From positions 1-64,000 of the forward strand of contig CAJOIE010000003.1 of the NCBI GenBank assembly GCA_905234605.1: a stretch of DNA of 64,000 nucleotides, given 5' to 3'. The first letter of the stretch is position 1. Every line of letters starts with the position of its first letter. The position numbers were made by a program, and so were the translations under genes. This document shows positions 54,380 to 63,996 of this stretch, piece by piece. The notes under the pieces are model-generated. The model did not search any database and had not been told where the DNA came from. It worked only from the letters and a program-made list of their open reading frames with translations. Origin of the DNA: an uncultured Bacteroidaceae bacterium. GTDB taxonomy: Bacteria > Bacteroidota > Bacteroidia > Bacteroidales > Bacteroidaceae.

Positions 54380-54433
54380 CTCCTCACTCCTCTGCCCATA
54401 GCAGCATTGCAGAAGAGGAGTGATTTCTCACTC
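54346..54433. repeat. 44-base imperfect tandem duplication across two gene ends
   Basis: Units 54346-54389 and 54390-54433 differ at about five positions. The first contains the end and stop codon of the DUF3825 gene, the second the end of folE on the other strand. Confidence 0.75.
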
Positions 54434-54437
54434 CTCC
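54416..54437. terminator. Hairpin between DUF3825 gene and folE
   Basis: GAGGAGTGA and TCACTCCTC form a perfect 9-bp stem with a TTTC loop; it overlaps the folE stop codon. No T run. Confidence 0.5.
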
Positions 54438-55096
54438 TTCTTGCTTTCTGCGCGAAAGGCAGCCATCGTTTCAGCACGTAGTGCAGGGTCGGCGAATGCC
54501 CCCGTGTAATGCATTGTCGCTGTCTCTGCGTCCTGCTTGGCAACGCCACGCATCTGCATGCACAGGTGTCGTGCCTCCACCAGCACCATTACTCCACGCG
54601 GCGCAAGTGCTTCCTGCATGCACAGGGCTATCTGCTGTGTCATGCGCTCCTGCACTTGGAGGCGATGGCTGAAGGTGTTCACTATGCGTGCTATTTTGCT
54701 CAGGCCTGTTATGTGCCCGTCTGGTATATATGCCACATGCACATGTCCGAAGAAGGGCAGCAGATGGTGTTCGCACAGGGAATAGAACTCTATGCCGCGC
54801 ACAACCACCATGTTGTGGTATTGCTCATCGAAGAGTGCCGAGCGCAGTATGGCGACAGGGTCTTCGCCGTAGCCACGCGTGAGCTCTGCCCACGCACGCG
54901 CCACTCTCTGTGGTGTCTTCACCAGTCCCTCGCGCTGAGGGTCTTCTCCGAGCAGACTGAGTATGGCTGTGTAATGGTCTGTCAGGGCAGCCATGCGTTC
55001 CTCCTGACTCATAGGCTGTTGTGTATGCATCTGTAGCACAGGCTTTGCGGCCTGTTCTTTGCTATAAAAGCATGTGAGCACGTGCATGCCCGCCAT
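54428..55096 (-). CDS. folE: GTP cyclohydrolase I
   Basis: A 222-residue ORF whose start at 55096 lies 11 bases after the SPOR gene stop; starts at MHTQQP (55030) or MSQEER (55012) would give the more usual ~195-200 residues and cannot be excluded. Active-site segments: [17 protein letters not shown] (Zn ligands Cys and His), [31 protein letters not shown] and [12 protein letters not shown] (third Zn ligand Cys). It opens GTP to dihydroneopterin triphosphate for folate or pterins. Last gene of the tpiA-SPOR-folE operon. Confidence 0.95.
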   Translation of the reverse strand: MAGMHVLTCFYSKEQAAKPVLQMHTQQPMSQEERMAALTDHYTAILSLLGEDPQREGLVKTPQRVARAWAELTRGYGEDPVAILRSALFDEQYHNMVVVRGIEFYSLCEHHLLPFFGHVHVAYIPDGHITGLSKIARIVNTFSHRLQVQERMTQQIALCMQEALAPRGVMVLVEARHLCMQMRGVAKQDAETATMHYTGAFADPALRAETMAAFRAESKKEE

Positions 55097-55107
55097 GCTT
55101 CAGGCTG

Positions 55108-55644
55108 TCAGTAGCTGATAACTATCTTGCTCTTCACTATGCTTGCCTCGCGGAACTTCTGTGTCTGGCGCATGCGCCGCAGCATGTCGGTGGCTTCTTC
55201 GTAGCTCTTGAAGTCGCCCACCCTGCATATCCAGCGCGGGCTGATGAAGTGGGTGTATACTGCCACTTCGGGGAAGTCGCTCCTCACGAGGTTGGCCATG
55301 TGGTAGGCTTCGGCTTTCGATCTGCGGTCGTTGCCGCCGGCATAGACTTGAATGCGGTAGCCGTTGGTGCGCAGGCGGTGTGTGGCTGCGCCGTTTGTCC
55401 CCGCGGCGGTCTCTGTGGCGGTGCCTGCCGACGCGGCTGCCGTAGTGTTGGCGTCGGCGGTCGGTGTCGTGGCCTGCCCTGGTGCACGTGTCTTGCCGTT
55501 GACGAGTGCCGTGAGCTCTGCGTCCTGGTGCAACACCACCGTTCCCTCACCCGCGTTGCGGCGGGTGAGGTGCTCGGTGAATGTCTGCTGGGCGTGGATG
55601 CTACAGCAGAGTGCAGAGAGGACGACAGCTACTGCTATCTTCAT
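55108..55644 (-). CDS. SPOR domain periplasmic protein
   Basis: Start [19 protein letters not shown] (signal peptide) overlaps the tpiA stop as ATGA; 178 residues. A low-complexity Ala/Thr linker (~60-100) leads to a C-terminal SPOR domain: [69 protein letters not shown] domains bind denuded glycan strands of septal peptidoglycan. Longer ORF start is out of context, inside tpiA. Confidence 0.88.
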   Translation of the reverse strand: MKIAVAVVLSALCCSIHAQQTFTEHLTRRNAGEGTVVLHQDAELTALVNGKTRAPGQATTPTADANTTAAASAGTATETAAGTNGAATHRLRTNGYRIQVYAGGNDRRSKAEAYHMANLVRSDFPEVAVYTHFISPRWICRVGDFKSYEEATDMLRRMRQTQKFREASIVKSKIVISY

Positions 55645-56399
55645 TTCCAGGCGTCGATAATACCCTTGAAGTCGGCACACTTGAGCGATGCGCCGCCGAT
55701 GAGGCCACCGTCCACGTCGGGCTTTGCAAAGAGCTCGCGTGCGTTGCTGGGCTTGCAGCTGCCGCCATAGAGTATGGAGATGTTCTCGGCAGCCTGCTCG
55801 CCGAAGCGGCCGGCTATGCAGCCACGGATGAAGGCGTGCATGTCCTCGGCCTGCTCGGATGTGGCTGTCTTGCCAGTGCCGATGGCCCACACGGGCTCAT
55901 AGGCGAGGATGATGTTCTGGAGCTCGTCGGCTGTGAAGTCGAAGAGGCTGTCGGCAAGTTGTGAGCCCACCACCTCGTTCTGGCGGCCGGCCTCACGCTC
56001 CTCGAGTACCTCGCCGATGCAGAATATTACCTTGAGGCCGTTGGCAAGTGCCAGACGCACTTTCTCCTTGAGGAGCTCGGCGGTCTCGCCGTAGTACTGA
56101 CGGCGCTCGGAGTGGCCGAGTATGACGTAGTCTGCGCCTGTGCTCTTGACTTGTGCGGCACTGACTTCGCCCGTGTAGGCTCCTTTCTCCTTGTCGGCGC
56201 AGTTCTCTGCGCCTACGCCTATCACTGTGCCGGCCACGGCATCGGCCACCTTGGCCAGGTGGATGAACGGCGTGCAGATGACAACGTCGCAAGCGGGTGC
56301 GTCGGCAGCCAGGGCTGCCTTGAGTTCATTGGCCAGAGTGAGGCCTTCCTGCAGGTTGAGGTTCATCTTCCAGTTGCCTGCTACAATCTTCTTTCTCAT
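55641..56399 (-). CDS. tpiA: Triosephosphate isomerase
   Basis: Start [19 protein letters not shown]; 252 residues, usual length. Active-site residues: Lys in GNWKMN, His in ILGHSERR, Glu in [14 protein letters not shown] and the phosphate loop [10 protein letters not shown]. It interconverts dihydroxyacetone phosphate and glyceraldehyde 3-phosphate. First gene of the operon; the ORF extension upstream crosses the promoter and was rejected. Confidence 0.98.
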   Translation of the reverse strand: MRKKIVAGNWKMNLNLQEGLTLANELKAALAADAPACDVVICTPFIHLAKVADAVAGTVIGVGAENCADKEKGAYTGEVSAAQVKSTGADYVILGHSERRQYYGETAELLKEKVRLALANGLKVIFCIGEVLEEREAGRQNEVVGSQLADSLFDFTADELQNIILAYEPVWAIGTGKTATSEQAEDMHAFIRGCIAGRFGEQAAENISILYGGSCKPSNARELFAKPDVDGGLIGGASLKCADFKGIIDAWK

Positions 56400-56452
56400 G
56401 TCGGTCTGAGGGTTTATGGTTTGGTTGCTATGGTTGCTTTCTCTATTGGCTG

Positions 56453-56460
56453 CAAAGGTA
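56453..56460 (-). promoter_or_regulatory. -7 element of tpiA-SPOR-folE
   Basis: TACCTTTG on the minus strand, 53 bases before the tpiA start. Confidence 0.6.
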
Positions 56461-56584
56461 GGCAAATCTGCCAAACGGAGCACTCGCAAGAGGCAAATCC
56501 TGTAGCCACATCGTTGCATGCCGGCAGTTTTGGACTGTTTTGGCTGCATCTGTCGGCGCAAGAGTCGGTAGCCACTGCGGCCGA

Positions 56585-56666
56585 CACCCTGCACCCACAT
56601 CGCCATCACCCTGCACCGTGGTATGCAAACAGGGTGCAGGGAGTTTGTCATCACCCTGCACCCTGT
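56585..56666. repeat. GC-rich palindromic repeat, locus D
   Basis: CACCCTGCACCC-type units at 56586-56597, 56608-56620 and 56653-56666, with CAGGGTGCAGGG inverted at 56631-56642. It lies in the 346-base gap between tpiA and the end of the next gene, which otherwise holds the tpiA promoter only. Confidence 0.75.
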
Positions 56667-56745
56667 CGGAGCTGCTTCATGCTATGTTCTGACGGTTTCC
56701 GTGCAGCCTCCTCCTGCGACACACACCAGAGTGTCGCCGACAGGA

Positions 56746-59700
56746 CTACTGCACGACGATTTTCTGCCCGCGGACGATGTAGATGCCACGGCGCAACGTG
56801 CGTGTGGCATTGGTGCTGACAGTGCGCCCGGCAAGGTCGCAGCAGGCGGCTTCGCGACTGTCGGCCTTAGGCATGAGGTCTGTACCCACCCTGATGCCAT
56901 CCTGGCTGATGATGAATGCCTCGAAGCCGTCGGCATCGGCTGTGGGGAGGCTCAGGTAGGCCCGTCCGGCAGCGAGCGTGCCGGTCGAGGTGATGGGGTA
57001 GAAGCCTGTGCCGTGGTAGCCGTTCATCAGGATGAAGTTGCTGTTGCTGCCGGTGGTGGGGCTCACGGTGGCGGCCGCCGTCACGCCTACGAGTTTATTG
57101 CCGCTGATGGCTGAGGTGGTGCCTGTGGCATAGGGCACCTCATGGTCGCCCGCCTCGCCATGGAGCAAGAGCCCTGTCTGCGCAGGCACGGCAGCTGCCA
57201 CAGGCGTCAGTGCCACGAGGCCGAAGTTGCCTGCGTCGCTCACCGCTGTCACGGCATAGGCGTCCAAGCCCTGCACCTGGCTGAAGTCGAGCGCACTTGT
57301 GCTGGCATAGGTGGTGTAGTCGCTGCTCATGCTGACGAGCACACCTGTAGCGGCATAGTCGTCACGGTGCGCCTCGGTGGTCGCCGTCTGCCGCAGCAGG
57401 GCGGTCAGGGGTGACGTGAGGTCGGGCGTGAGGGCGTAGTTGTCGTAGATGAGCCAGCGGCCTCCGTCGTCGTTGTTCCACATGGAGACGGGGCCGCCGT
57501 CGGCCTCGGCGAACTGTGGGGCTGCGCACACCTGAGTGTGCTCTTTATAGGAAGTGCTCTGTGCCGAGAGCACGAAGTAGCCGTCGCCCCTCGTGATGGT
57601 CACCGGCACAGGCGTGGATGAGAGCGTGGAGTGATAGGCGGGGCTGAGGTACTTCCTTGCACCTATATTATATATATAGTACCGGCCCGGGTATTCCTCC
57701 GAGGTGAGTATGCGCCAGTTGGCGGCAGCCGTCTGCACGGGCATTGCCTGCCGGTAGAGGTCGAGACAGTCGGAAGCGTGACCGCTGCCCGCGGCAGGAG
57801 CTGCGTTGCGCAGTGTGGGCATGTCGTCGTCGCCTGCCACCAGTGCGCCGTAGCCCACGGCGTTGCTGATGTAGTAGGCACGCTCGGCACTGATGTGAGC
57901 CACCTCGGAGAGCTCGCCATACTTGAGCCTACGGCCGTCGGCGGCCAGAGCCGTCAGGGCGGCAGTGAGCTGCTCCGACGTCGTGGCCGTGGAGGCCAGC
58001 AGCGTGCTCACGGCAGAGAGGCGCGTGGCTGTCAGCCAGTCGGTGGTGTCGTAGCCGTTGAAGGTGTCGGCGGCATCGACATAGCTCTGCGCCAGAGCCT
58101 TCAAGGCCTCGAGGTTCTTCTGGTAGAAAGCTATCTCGCCGATGACAAGGTAACGCTGGCCATTGCCCTCGGTGAAGTCGAACCTGATGCGCGACGTGGT
58201 GACCGGGCTGGCAAAGGCTATCGTCTGTGTGTCGGCGGCATCGAGGCTGTAGGTGCCTACGGCTGCCCATGTGGTGCCGTTGTCAGAGACCGACACCTTC
58301 ACGGTCTTGGCCGAATAGGCTGTGGAGCGTCCGCTGGGCAGGCTCAGCGTGACCTGGTCGATGGTGATGTCGCCGTCGTGCAAGAGTGTGAGCGAATGCG
58401 GATAGCTGCTCTGGCTCCAGGCCCACTGCGTGTGCCAGTATGTCGTGGCATCGCCGTCCACAGCCTGTGCGGCCCTTCCGTTGGTGCCCTCGCCGGCCGT
58501 CTCCTGCGACGAACAAGCCGTCACCGTCCAGCCTTCGTTGCCGAGCTCGGTAAGCGTGCTGTTCACCGCGAGCTGCATGCGCTGTTCCTCCTGCGCAAGC
58601 ATGGCAGGGGCGATGTCGCGGTCGAGGAGTGCCTGGAGCGTGGCGTCGTCGGGCACGATGCCGTCGGGCTCGCGGTAGGCAATCAGCGTGCCGCCGGCCT
58701 GTGCCGTGTTATAAAGATAGCCGCCGCTCTGCATGTACATGGCAGGCTCGCCGCCGAAGTCGTCCACGGCCGTCTGCATGATGTCGTTGCGTGCGCCGTC
58801 GGCAGTGCCGCCGTCGGTGTGGCCCCACCAGAACGAGTTGCGGTTGTACCACTTGCCGCTCTGCATGGAACGCGTGAAGATGCGCCGGTAGTAGGCCTTG
58901 TGGGGAGCGTTGCCCTGACTGGTGTTGTAGCGGGTGAACTCCTCAAGGAAGGCGTTGCTCGGGTTGATGTAGTTGATGCGGCCTGCCTCGCGCATGGTGC
59001 CTATGTAGTGCCACTCTGTGTCGACACCCTCGGCCATATACCAGGCAGAGAGGAGGGTGTTGTCGTAGGTGGTGCCGTCGCTGAGTGTTATCTGCTCAGG
59101 GCGCGTGTTGACCAGGAAGCGCACCCATGTGCCCGGCTGCCACAGGTTGCCGTTGAGCAGGATGTGCGTGCCTGTGCCCTCACCGCCGAAGCGCTCGGCC
59201 GTGACACTCTCGGCATCGCCGTGAGCAACGATGCCACTGCGCTTGAAGTCGGCCAGAGTGGGGTCGGAATCGGTGTCGCCGGCATCCCATGCAGAGAATA
59301 TGACGGTGCGATTGGTGGTGGCACCGTTGCCGCCATTGTTCTGTATGCCTATATACCATCCCGATGAAGCCAGACTCTCCACATAAGTGCCGAGGAAGTC
59401 GGCGTCCACAGGCAGGAGCACCTCGTCGTAGGCCCAGTCGAAGGCGTTGCCCTCAGGCATCTGCACGTTGGTGGAGCCGAAGCCGTTAAGGTGGAGCGAC
59501 GGTGCCGAGCGCCACGAGGCCAGCCAGACATTGATGTTGTTGCCGCTGACCGACGTGGTGGCAGTGACAGTGAAGTCCGCCAGAGCAGTCACGCCTGCCG
59601 TGCCGCCGCTGAGAGCCCAGCGGTACCACCCTTCCTGCGGAGCCGTGAAGGCAAACGATGATGCGGCGGCAGAGGCAAGGAGTGTGGTGCCTGTGGTCAT

Positions 59701-59967
59701 GTCGCGGACACTGACCTGCAAGGCGGTGTTGGCCGACGTGACGGCAAAACTGCCCTTGGGACAATGCACATAGAAGACAGGCACGTAGCCGTCGTCGGGC
59801 CAATAGGCTGAATAGGCCACGGCATGGGTCGATGCCCCAGAGACCGTCTCGATGTATCCGCCCGACGTGCCGTTTGGAGCCACCGCGATGGTCCACGACG
59901 TGCCGTCGGCAAAGGCGTTGCCCATAGATACCACTACGGCAAGCAAGATGGCAAGCAGGTGTTTCAT
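56746..59967 (-). CDS. Secreted DUF3472/discoidin-domain protein with T9SS-like C-terminus
   Basis: A 1,073-residue protein with a signal peptide (MKHLLAILLAVVVSMGNAFA). Residues ~25-135 are a beta sandwich of the kind that precedes DUF3472; DUF3472 covers ~150-335 (SSGWYIGIQNNGG...TVIFSAWD, TEWHYIGTMREAGRINYINPSNAFLEEF). A discoidin/F5/8 type C-like domain is at ~490-630 (YPHSLTLLHDGDITIDQVTLSLP...SRIRFDFTEGNG). A further ~250 residues of Ig/beta type follow before the tail CCDLAGRTVSTNATRTLRRGIYIVRGQKIVVQ. Probably a surface glycan-binding or glycan-processing protein; no catalytic residue assigned. Confidence 0.78.
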   Translation of the reverse strand: MKHLLAILLAVVVSMGNAFADGTSWTIAVAPNGTSGGYIETVSGASTHAVAYSAYWPDDGYVPVFYVHCPKGSFAVTSANTALQVSVRDMTTGTTLLASAAASSFAFTAPQEGWYRWALSGGTAGVTALADFTVTATTSVSGNNINVWLASWRSAPSLHLNGFGSTNVQMPEGNAFDWAYDEVLLPVDADFLGTYVESLASSGWYIGIQNNGGNGATTNRTVIFSAWDAGDTDSDPTLADFKRSGIVAHGDAESVTAERFGGEGTGTHILLNGNLWQPGTWVRFLVNTRPEQITLSDGTTYDNTLLSAWYMAEGVDTEWHYIGTMREAGRINYINPSNAFLEEFTRYNTSQGNAPHKAYYRRIFTRSMQSGKWYNRNSFWWGHTDGGTADGARNDIMQTAVDDFGGEPAMYMQSGGYLYNTAQAGGTLIAYREPDGIVPDDATLQALLDRDIAPAMLAQEEQRMQLAVNSTLTELGNEGWTVTACSSQETAGEGTNGRAAQAVDGDATTYWHTQWAWSQSSYPHSLTLLHDGDITIDQVTLSLPSGRSTAYSAKTVKVSVSDNGTTWAAVGTYSLDAADTQTIAFASPVTTSRIRFDFTEGNGQRYLVIGEIAFYQKNLEALKALAQSYVDAADTFNGYDTTDWLTATRLSAVSTLLASTATTSEQLTAALTALAADGRRLKYGELSEVAHISAERAYYISNAVGYGALVAGDDDMPTLRNAAPAAGSGHASDCLDLYRQAMPVQTAAANWRILTSEEYPGRYYIYNIGARKYLSPAYHSTLSSTPVPVTITRGDGYFVLSAQSTSYKEHTQVCAAPQFAEADGGPVSMWNNDDGGRWLIYDNYALTPDLTSPLTALLRQTATTEAHRDDYAATGVLVSMSSDYTTYASTSALDFSQVQGLDAYAVTAVSDAGNFGLVALTPVAAAVPAQTGLLLHGEAGDHEVPYATGTTSAISGNKLVGVTAAATVSPTTGSNSNFILMNGYHGTGFYPITSTGTLAAGRAYLSLPTADADGFEAFIISQDGIRVGTDLMPKADSREAACCDLAGRTVSTNATRTLRRGIYIVRGQKIVVQ

Positions 59968-59977
59968 AGGAGTTGCA

Positions 59978-61507
59978 TTAAGCCACGCGCTCCAGGCGCT
60001 TCATCATGGCAAACATAAACATGGCTGAGAGCAGGCACAGGCCGGCAAACACAAGCCACACCGTGGTGAGTGAGAGGCCACCCCAGAGGATGCCGCCTAC
60101 GGACACTAAAAGGTTGCCGATGGCAGTGGCAACGAACCAACCGCCCATCATCATGCCTTTGTACTTTGGGGGAGCCACCTTCGAGACAAAGCTTATGCCC
60201 ATGGGTGAGAGCAGCAACTCGCCGAAAGTGAGTATAAGGTATACGGATATGAGCCAGTAGGGCGATGCCGGATAGACGGCAGTGCCGGCCTCGATGGCCG
60301 CCTTCTGCTCGTCGGGAGTGGGCAGTCCCTGCGAGGCCAGTATCATCAGACAGAAGGCCACGGCGGCCACAATCATGCCGTAAGCTATCTTGCGTGGTGC
60401 CTTAGGCTCCTTGCCCTTGGCTGCGAGCGCACCGAATATGGCCATCGACACAGGGGTGAGAGCCACCACATAGAAGGGGTTGAACTGCTGGAAGATGGGG
60501 GCACTGATTTCCACCGTGCCCGTGGCATTCTGATACTGCCAGCCCAGGAAGGCACATGCTATAGCAAAGACAAGGCACGACACCATACGCCCCTTGGTTG
60601 TCTTGCTCTGGAAGACAGAGAAGAGGGCATAGACCATGAAGATGATGGCCACGAGGTTCCACACGTTGAAGGGCATGGTGTGCACACCCTCGGCCGTCTT
60701 CTGAGTGAACTGGTTGGCGAAGTAGGTCAGGGAGAGGCCGTTCTGGTGGAACGCCATCCAGAAGAACACCACCACGGCAAAGACGAGCACCAGTGCCGTG
60801 ATGCGCTGACGTGTCTCCTCGGGCGAGAGTTGCTCCACGGCGGTGTTGCCCTGAGCCTTGGCATCCTTCTTTTTGTCGCCTTCCACGTGGCGGAACGTGC
60901 TGCGGAAGCTGTAGTAGATGGCAATGGAAAGGATCAGCGACAGACACGCCACGCCAAAGGCAAAGTGGTAGCTGTCGGCATGGCTGTAGCCAAGGCTCTG
61001 CTGTGCCCACTCCATGATTTTCACGGCTGCCGTAGGTGCGAAGAGCGCGCCGATGTTGATGGCCATATAGAAGATGGAGAAGCCGGAGTCGCGCTGCGAG
61101 GCGTAGCGGGCCTCGTCGTAGAGGTTGCCCACCATCACTTGCAGGTTGCCTTTGAAAAGGCCCGTACCAAATGAGATGAGCAGCAGGGCGGCGAACATGC
61201 CGGCCATGGCGATGCCACTGCCTCCGAGTGGCATTGAGAGCAGCAGGTAGCCCAGGAACATGATGATGATGCCGATGGTCACCATGCGGCCGAACCCGAA
61301 CCGGTCGGCCATGATGCCACCCACGAGAGGCAGGAAGTAGACCATGCCGAGGAAGCAGCCGTAGATGATGCCGGAGAGCGACTCCGACAGTCCGAAGTTC
61401 TCACCGAGGAAGAGGGCGAAGACGGCAATCATGGTGTAGTAGCCGAAGCGCTCGCCCGTGTTGGCTAAAGCAAGGGCATAGAGGCCCTTAGGTTGGTTTT
61501 CAAACAT
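59978..61507 (-). CDS. POT family proton-dependent oligopeptide transporter
   Basis: A 509-residue protein with about 12-14 membrane helices. The N-terminal PTR2 signature is ANTGERFGYYTMIAVFALFLGENFGL (GERFxYY-type, the H+/peptide coupling motif), then GGIMADRFGFGRMV and GTGLFKGNLQVMVGNLY. It imports di-/tripeptides across the inner membrane with protons. It ends 10 bases upstream of the 1,073-aa secreted protein gene, so both are probably one transcript from the promoter at 61541. Confidence 0.92.
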   Translation of the reverse strand: MFENQPKGLYALALANTGERFGYYTMIAVFALFLGENFGLSESLSGIIYGCFLGMVYFLPLVGGIMADRFGFGRMVTIGIIIMFLGYLLLSMPLGGSGIAMAGMFAALLLISFGTGLFKGNLQVMVGNLYDEARYASQRDSGFSIFYMAINIGALFAPTAAVKIMEWAQQSLGYSHADSYHFAFGVACLSLILSIAIYYSFRSTFRHVEGDKKKDAKAQGNTAVEQLSPEETRQRITALVLVFAVVVFFWMAFHQNGLSLTYFANQFTQKTAEGVHTMPFNVWNLVAIIFMVYALFSVFQSKTTKGRMVSCLVFAIACAFLGWQYQNATGTVEISAPIFQQFNPFYVVALTPVSMAIFGALAAKGKEPKAPRKIAYGMIVAAVAFCLMILASQGLPTPDEQKAAIEAGTAVYPASPYWLISVYLILTFGELLLSPMGISFVSKVAPPKYKGMMMGGWFVATAIGNLLVSVGGILWGGLSLTTVWLVFAGLCLLSAMFMFAMMKRLERVA

Positions 61508-61540
61508 ACTGAGAGATGTGTTGGTTGTCTATAGTCGCTC

Positions 61541-61548
61541 CAAAGATA
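61541..61548 (-). promoter_or_regulatory. -7 element of the POT transporter gene
   Basis: TATCTTTG on the minus strand, 34 bases before the start codon. Confidence 0.6.
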
Positions 61549-61592
61549 GCCATTTTTGCATACGCGCATAACATTAAGTGGTGAAAAGGGCA

Positions 61593-61600
61593 TACCTTTG
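61593..61600 (+). promoter_or_regulatory. -7 element of the SulP gene
   Basis: TACCTTTG, 53 bases before the start; divergent from the POT promoter with a 44-base gap. Confidence 0.6.
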
Positions 61601-61653
61601 CACGGCAAACGCCATCTACGTTTTTCTCACATCCGCACATTGCTGCCTCTGTC

Positions 61654-63381
61654 ATGAGCCTGCCGTTTATTACGTCCCTGCGCAGCTACACCCGCGCCAC
61701 CTTCACCTCCGACCTTCTCTCGGGCATCATCGTGGGCATCGTTGCCCTTCCCCTTGCCATAGCCTTCGGCATCGCCTCGGGCGTCACCCCCGAGCAGGGC
61801 ATCATCACGGCCATAGTGGCCGGCCTGGCCATCTCGCTCTTCGGCGGCACCAAGGTGCAGATTGGCGGTCCCACGGGTGCCTTCATCGTCATCATTGCCG
61901 GCATCATTGAGCAATACGGGATGCAGGGGCTCATCGTGGCCACGCTGCTTGCCGGCGTGCTGCTCATCATGCTGGGGCTCTTCCGCCTCGGCACCATCAT
62001 CAAGTATATTCCCTACCCCATCGTGGTGGGCTTCACGAGTGGCATCGCGCTCACCATCTTCACCACTCAGGTGAAGGACCTTCTGGGGCTCACGGTGGAC
62101 GGTGGTGTGCCGGCAGACTTCATCGGGAAGTGGGTGTGCTACGTGCGCCACATCACGACCATCGATGCCGCCTCGGCCGTCGTGGGCATCGGGTCGGTGG
62201 CTCTCATCGCGCTGTGGCCCCAGATAGCCCGTGTGCGCTACACCGGCGGCCGCCTCTCGGCCCTGACCAAGCTGCCAGGGTCGCTCGTGGCCATCATCGT
62301 GACCACTGTCGGCGTGCTGGTGCTCAAGCACTACGGCCTGGCCACAAGCGTGGCGACCATCGGCGACCGTTTCAGCATCAGCGCTGCGCTGCCTGCACCC
62401 GAGGTGCCTGCCATGTCGTGGAGCATAGTGCGCAGCCTCTTCGCGCCGGCAGTGACCATTGCCGTGCTCGGGGCCATCGAGTCGCTGCTCTCGGCCACGG
62501 TGGCCGACGGTGTCACTGGCGACCGCCACGATTCCAACCAGGAGCTGATAGGCCAGGGCATAGCCAACCTGCTCACGCCCCTCTTCGGCGGCATACCGGC
62601 CACGGGGGCTATTGCCCGCACCATGACCAACATCAACAACGGAGGCCGCACGCCCGTGGCAGGCATCGTGCACGCCGTGGTGCTGCTGCTCATCTTCCTG
62701 CTGCTCATGCCCTACGCGCAGTACATACCCATGGCCTGCCTGGCCGGCGTGCTCGTGGTGGTGAGCTACAACATGAGCGGCTGGCGCACGTTCCGTCAGC
62801 TGCTCAAGAACCCTAAGAGCGACATCTCCGTGCTGCTGATCACCTTCCTGCTCACTGTCGTCTTCGACCTCACCGTGGCCATCGAGGTGGGCCTGATGCT
62901 GGCCTGCCTGCTGTGCATGCGCCGCATGGCCGAGACCACACAGGTGAGTGTGCTCACCGACGAGATAGACCCCGAGCAGGAAGTGGACTTCGCCAGCACC
63001 AACCTGGAACACTTCAAGATACCCGACGGCTGCGAGGTCTACGAGATCAACGGCCCGTTCTTCTTCGGCATAGCCAACCGCTTCGAGGAAATCATGGGGC
63101 GCATGGGCCGCCGTCCGCGTGTGCGCATCATACGCATGCGTCGCGTGCCGTTCATCGACTCCACGGGCATGCACAACCTGCAGAACCTCATCACCATGTC
63201 CCACCAGCAGGGCATACACGTCATCCTCTCCGGCGTCACCGACAAGGTGCACGACGTGCTCCTGCGCAACGACTTCGAGCAACTGGTGGGCAGTGCCGAC
63301 ATACTGCCGCACATCAACCTCGCCCTCGACCGTGCACACCAGGTGCTTGCCAACCCCTCAACAGCCACCCACAGCGCATGA
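61654..63381 (+). CDS. SulP family inorganic anion transporter with STAS domain
   Basis: A 575-residue protein. Residues 1-430 are a membrane domain of 12-14 helices with the SulP signatures ALPLAIAFGIASGVTPEQGIITAIVAG, GPTGAFIVI, GIANLLTPLFGGIPATGAIARTMTNINNGGRTPVAGI. From ~455 a STAS domain follows with PFFFGIANRFEEIM and the DSTGMHNL loop. It carries sulfate, bicarbonate or a related anion; the sequence does not fix which. Its stop overlaps the next gene's start (ATGA). Confidence 0.93.
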   Translation: MSLPFITSLRSYTRATFTSDLLSGIIVGIVALPLAIAFGIASGVTPEQGIITAIVAGLAISLFGGTKVQIGGPTGAFIVIIAGIIEQYGMQGLIVATLLAGVLLIMLGLFRLGTIIKYIPYPIVVGFTSGIALTIFTTQVKDLLGLTVDGGVPADFIGKWVCYVRHITTIDAASAVVGIGSVALIALWPQIARVRYTGGRLSALTKLPGSLVAIIVTTVGVLVLKHYGLATSVATIGDRFSISAALPAPEVPAMSWSIVRSLFAPAVTIAVLGAIESLLSATVADGVTGDRHDSNQELIGQGIANLLTPLFGGIPATGAIARTMTNINNGGRTPVAGIVHAVVLLLIFLLLMPYAQYIPMACLAGVLVVVSYNMSGWRTFRQLLKNPKSDISVLLITFLLTVVFDLTVAIEVGLMLACLLCMRRMAETTQVSVLTDEIDPEQEVDFASTNLEHFKIPDGCEVYEINGPFFFGIANRFEEIMGRMGRRPRVRIIRMRRVPFIDSTGMHNLQNLITMSHQQGIHVILSGVTDKVHDVLLRNDFEQLVGSADILPHINLALDRAHQVLANPSTATHSA

Positions 63382-63878
63382 CCACCCCTGCCCCCGCCTT
63401 CCGCCCCATGCGGCGCAGACGCCAGCAGCTGCCCGAGGAGCAGAGCATAGAGATACTGCGGCACGCCACTTCGGGCGTGCTCTCCGTGCTCGGCGACGAC
63501 GGCTACCCCTACGGTGTGCCTCTCAGCTACGTGTACCATGACGGGCGTCTCATCTTCCACAGTGCCGTGACAGGCCACAAGGTAGATGCCATCCGTGCCT
63601 GCAACAAGGCCTCGTTCTGCGTCGTGGAGCTGGACGATGTGCAGGCAGAGCGTTTCACCACCTTCTTCCGCAGCGTGATAGCCTTCGGCCGCATACGCGT
63701 GCTCGAGACCGACGAGGAGAAGATGGCCGCCATCCGCATCCTGGCACACAAGTACTCCCCCCATGCAGGCACCGAAGCCACCAGCCACGAGATTGCGCGC
63801 GGCTTCCCCCACCTGCTCATGTTCGAGCTCGCCATAGAGCACGTCACAGGCAAGCAGGCCAAAGAGCTCATGCCATAG
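63378..63878 (+). CDS. PPOX-fold (pyridoxamine 5'-phosphate oxidase-like) flavin protein
   Basis: The start at 63378 shares ATGA with the SulP stop; the track's longer ORF runs through the SulP gene in another frame. The 166-residue product has the split-barrel flavin-binding pattern: SGVLSVLGDDGYPYGVPLSYVY, LIFHSAVTGHKVDAIRACNKASFCVVE, RSVIAFGRIRVLE. It resembles the NimA-type/5-nitroimidazole reductase-like group of the superfamily. Substrate unknown. Confidence 0.85.
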   Translation: MTTPAPAFRPMRRRRQQLPEEQSIEILRHATSGVLSVLGDDGYPYGVPLSYVYHDGRLIFHSAVTGHKVDAIRACNKASFCVVELDDVQAERFTTFFRSVIAFGRIRVLETDEEKMAAIRILAHKYSPHAGTEATSHEIARGFPHLLMFELAIEHVTGKQAKELMP

Positions 63879-63980
63879 AGCCACACAGCTCCCTTGCAGG
63901 CAGAGAGCCCTCCGGACCCCACCACCGACACGGCAAGCACACAGCGTGTACACATTTATGCACACGCCGTGCGCCGGAGA

Positions 63981-63996
63981 ACACCATGCAGGGTGT
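63981..63996. repeat. GC-rich palindromic repeat, locus E (one unit, at window edge)
   Basis: ACACCATGCAGGGTGT. The array may continue past the window. The 122 bases from 63879 hold no other feature. Confidence 0.5.

Noticed and set aside
61627-63339. 570-aa minus-strand ORF rich in His, Gly and Asp
   Set aside because: Antisense shadow of the SulP transporter.
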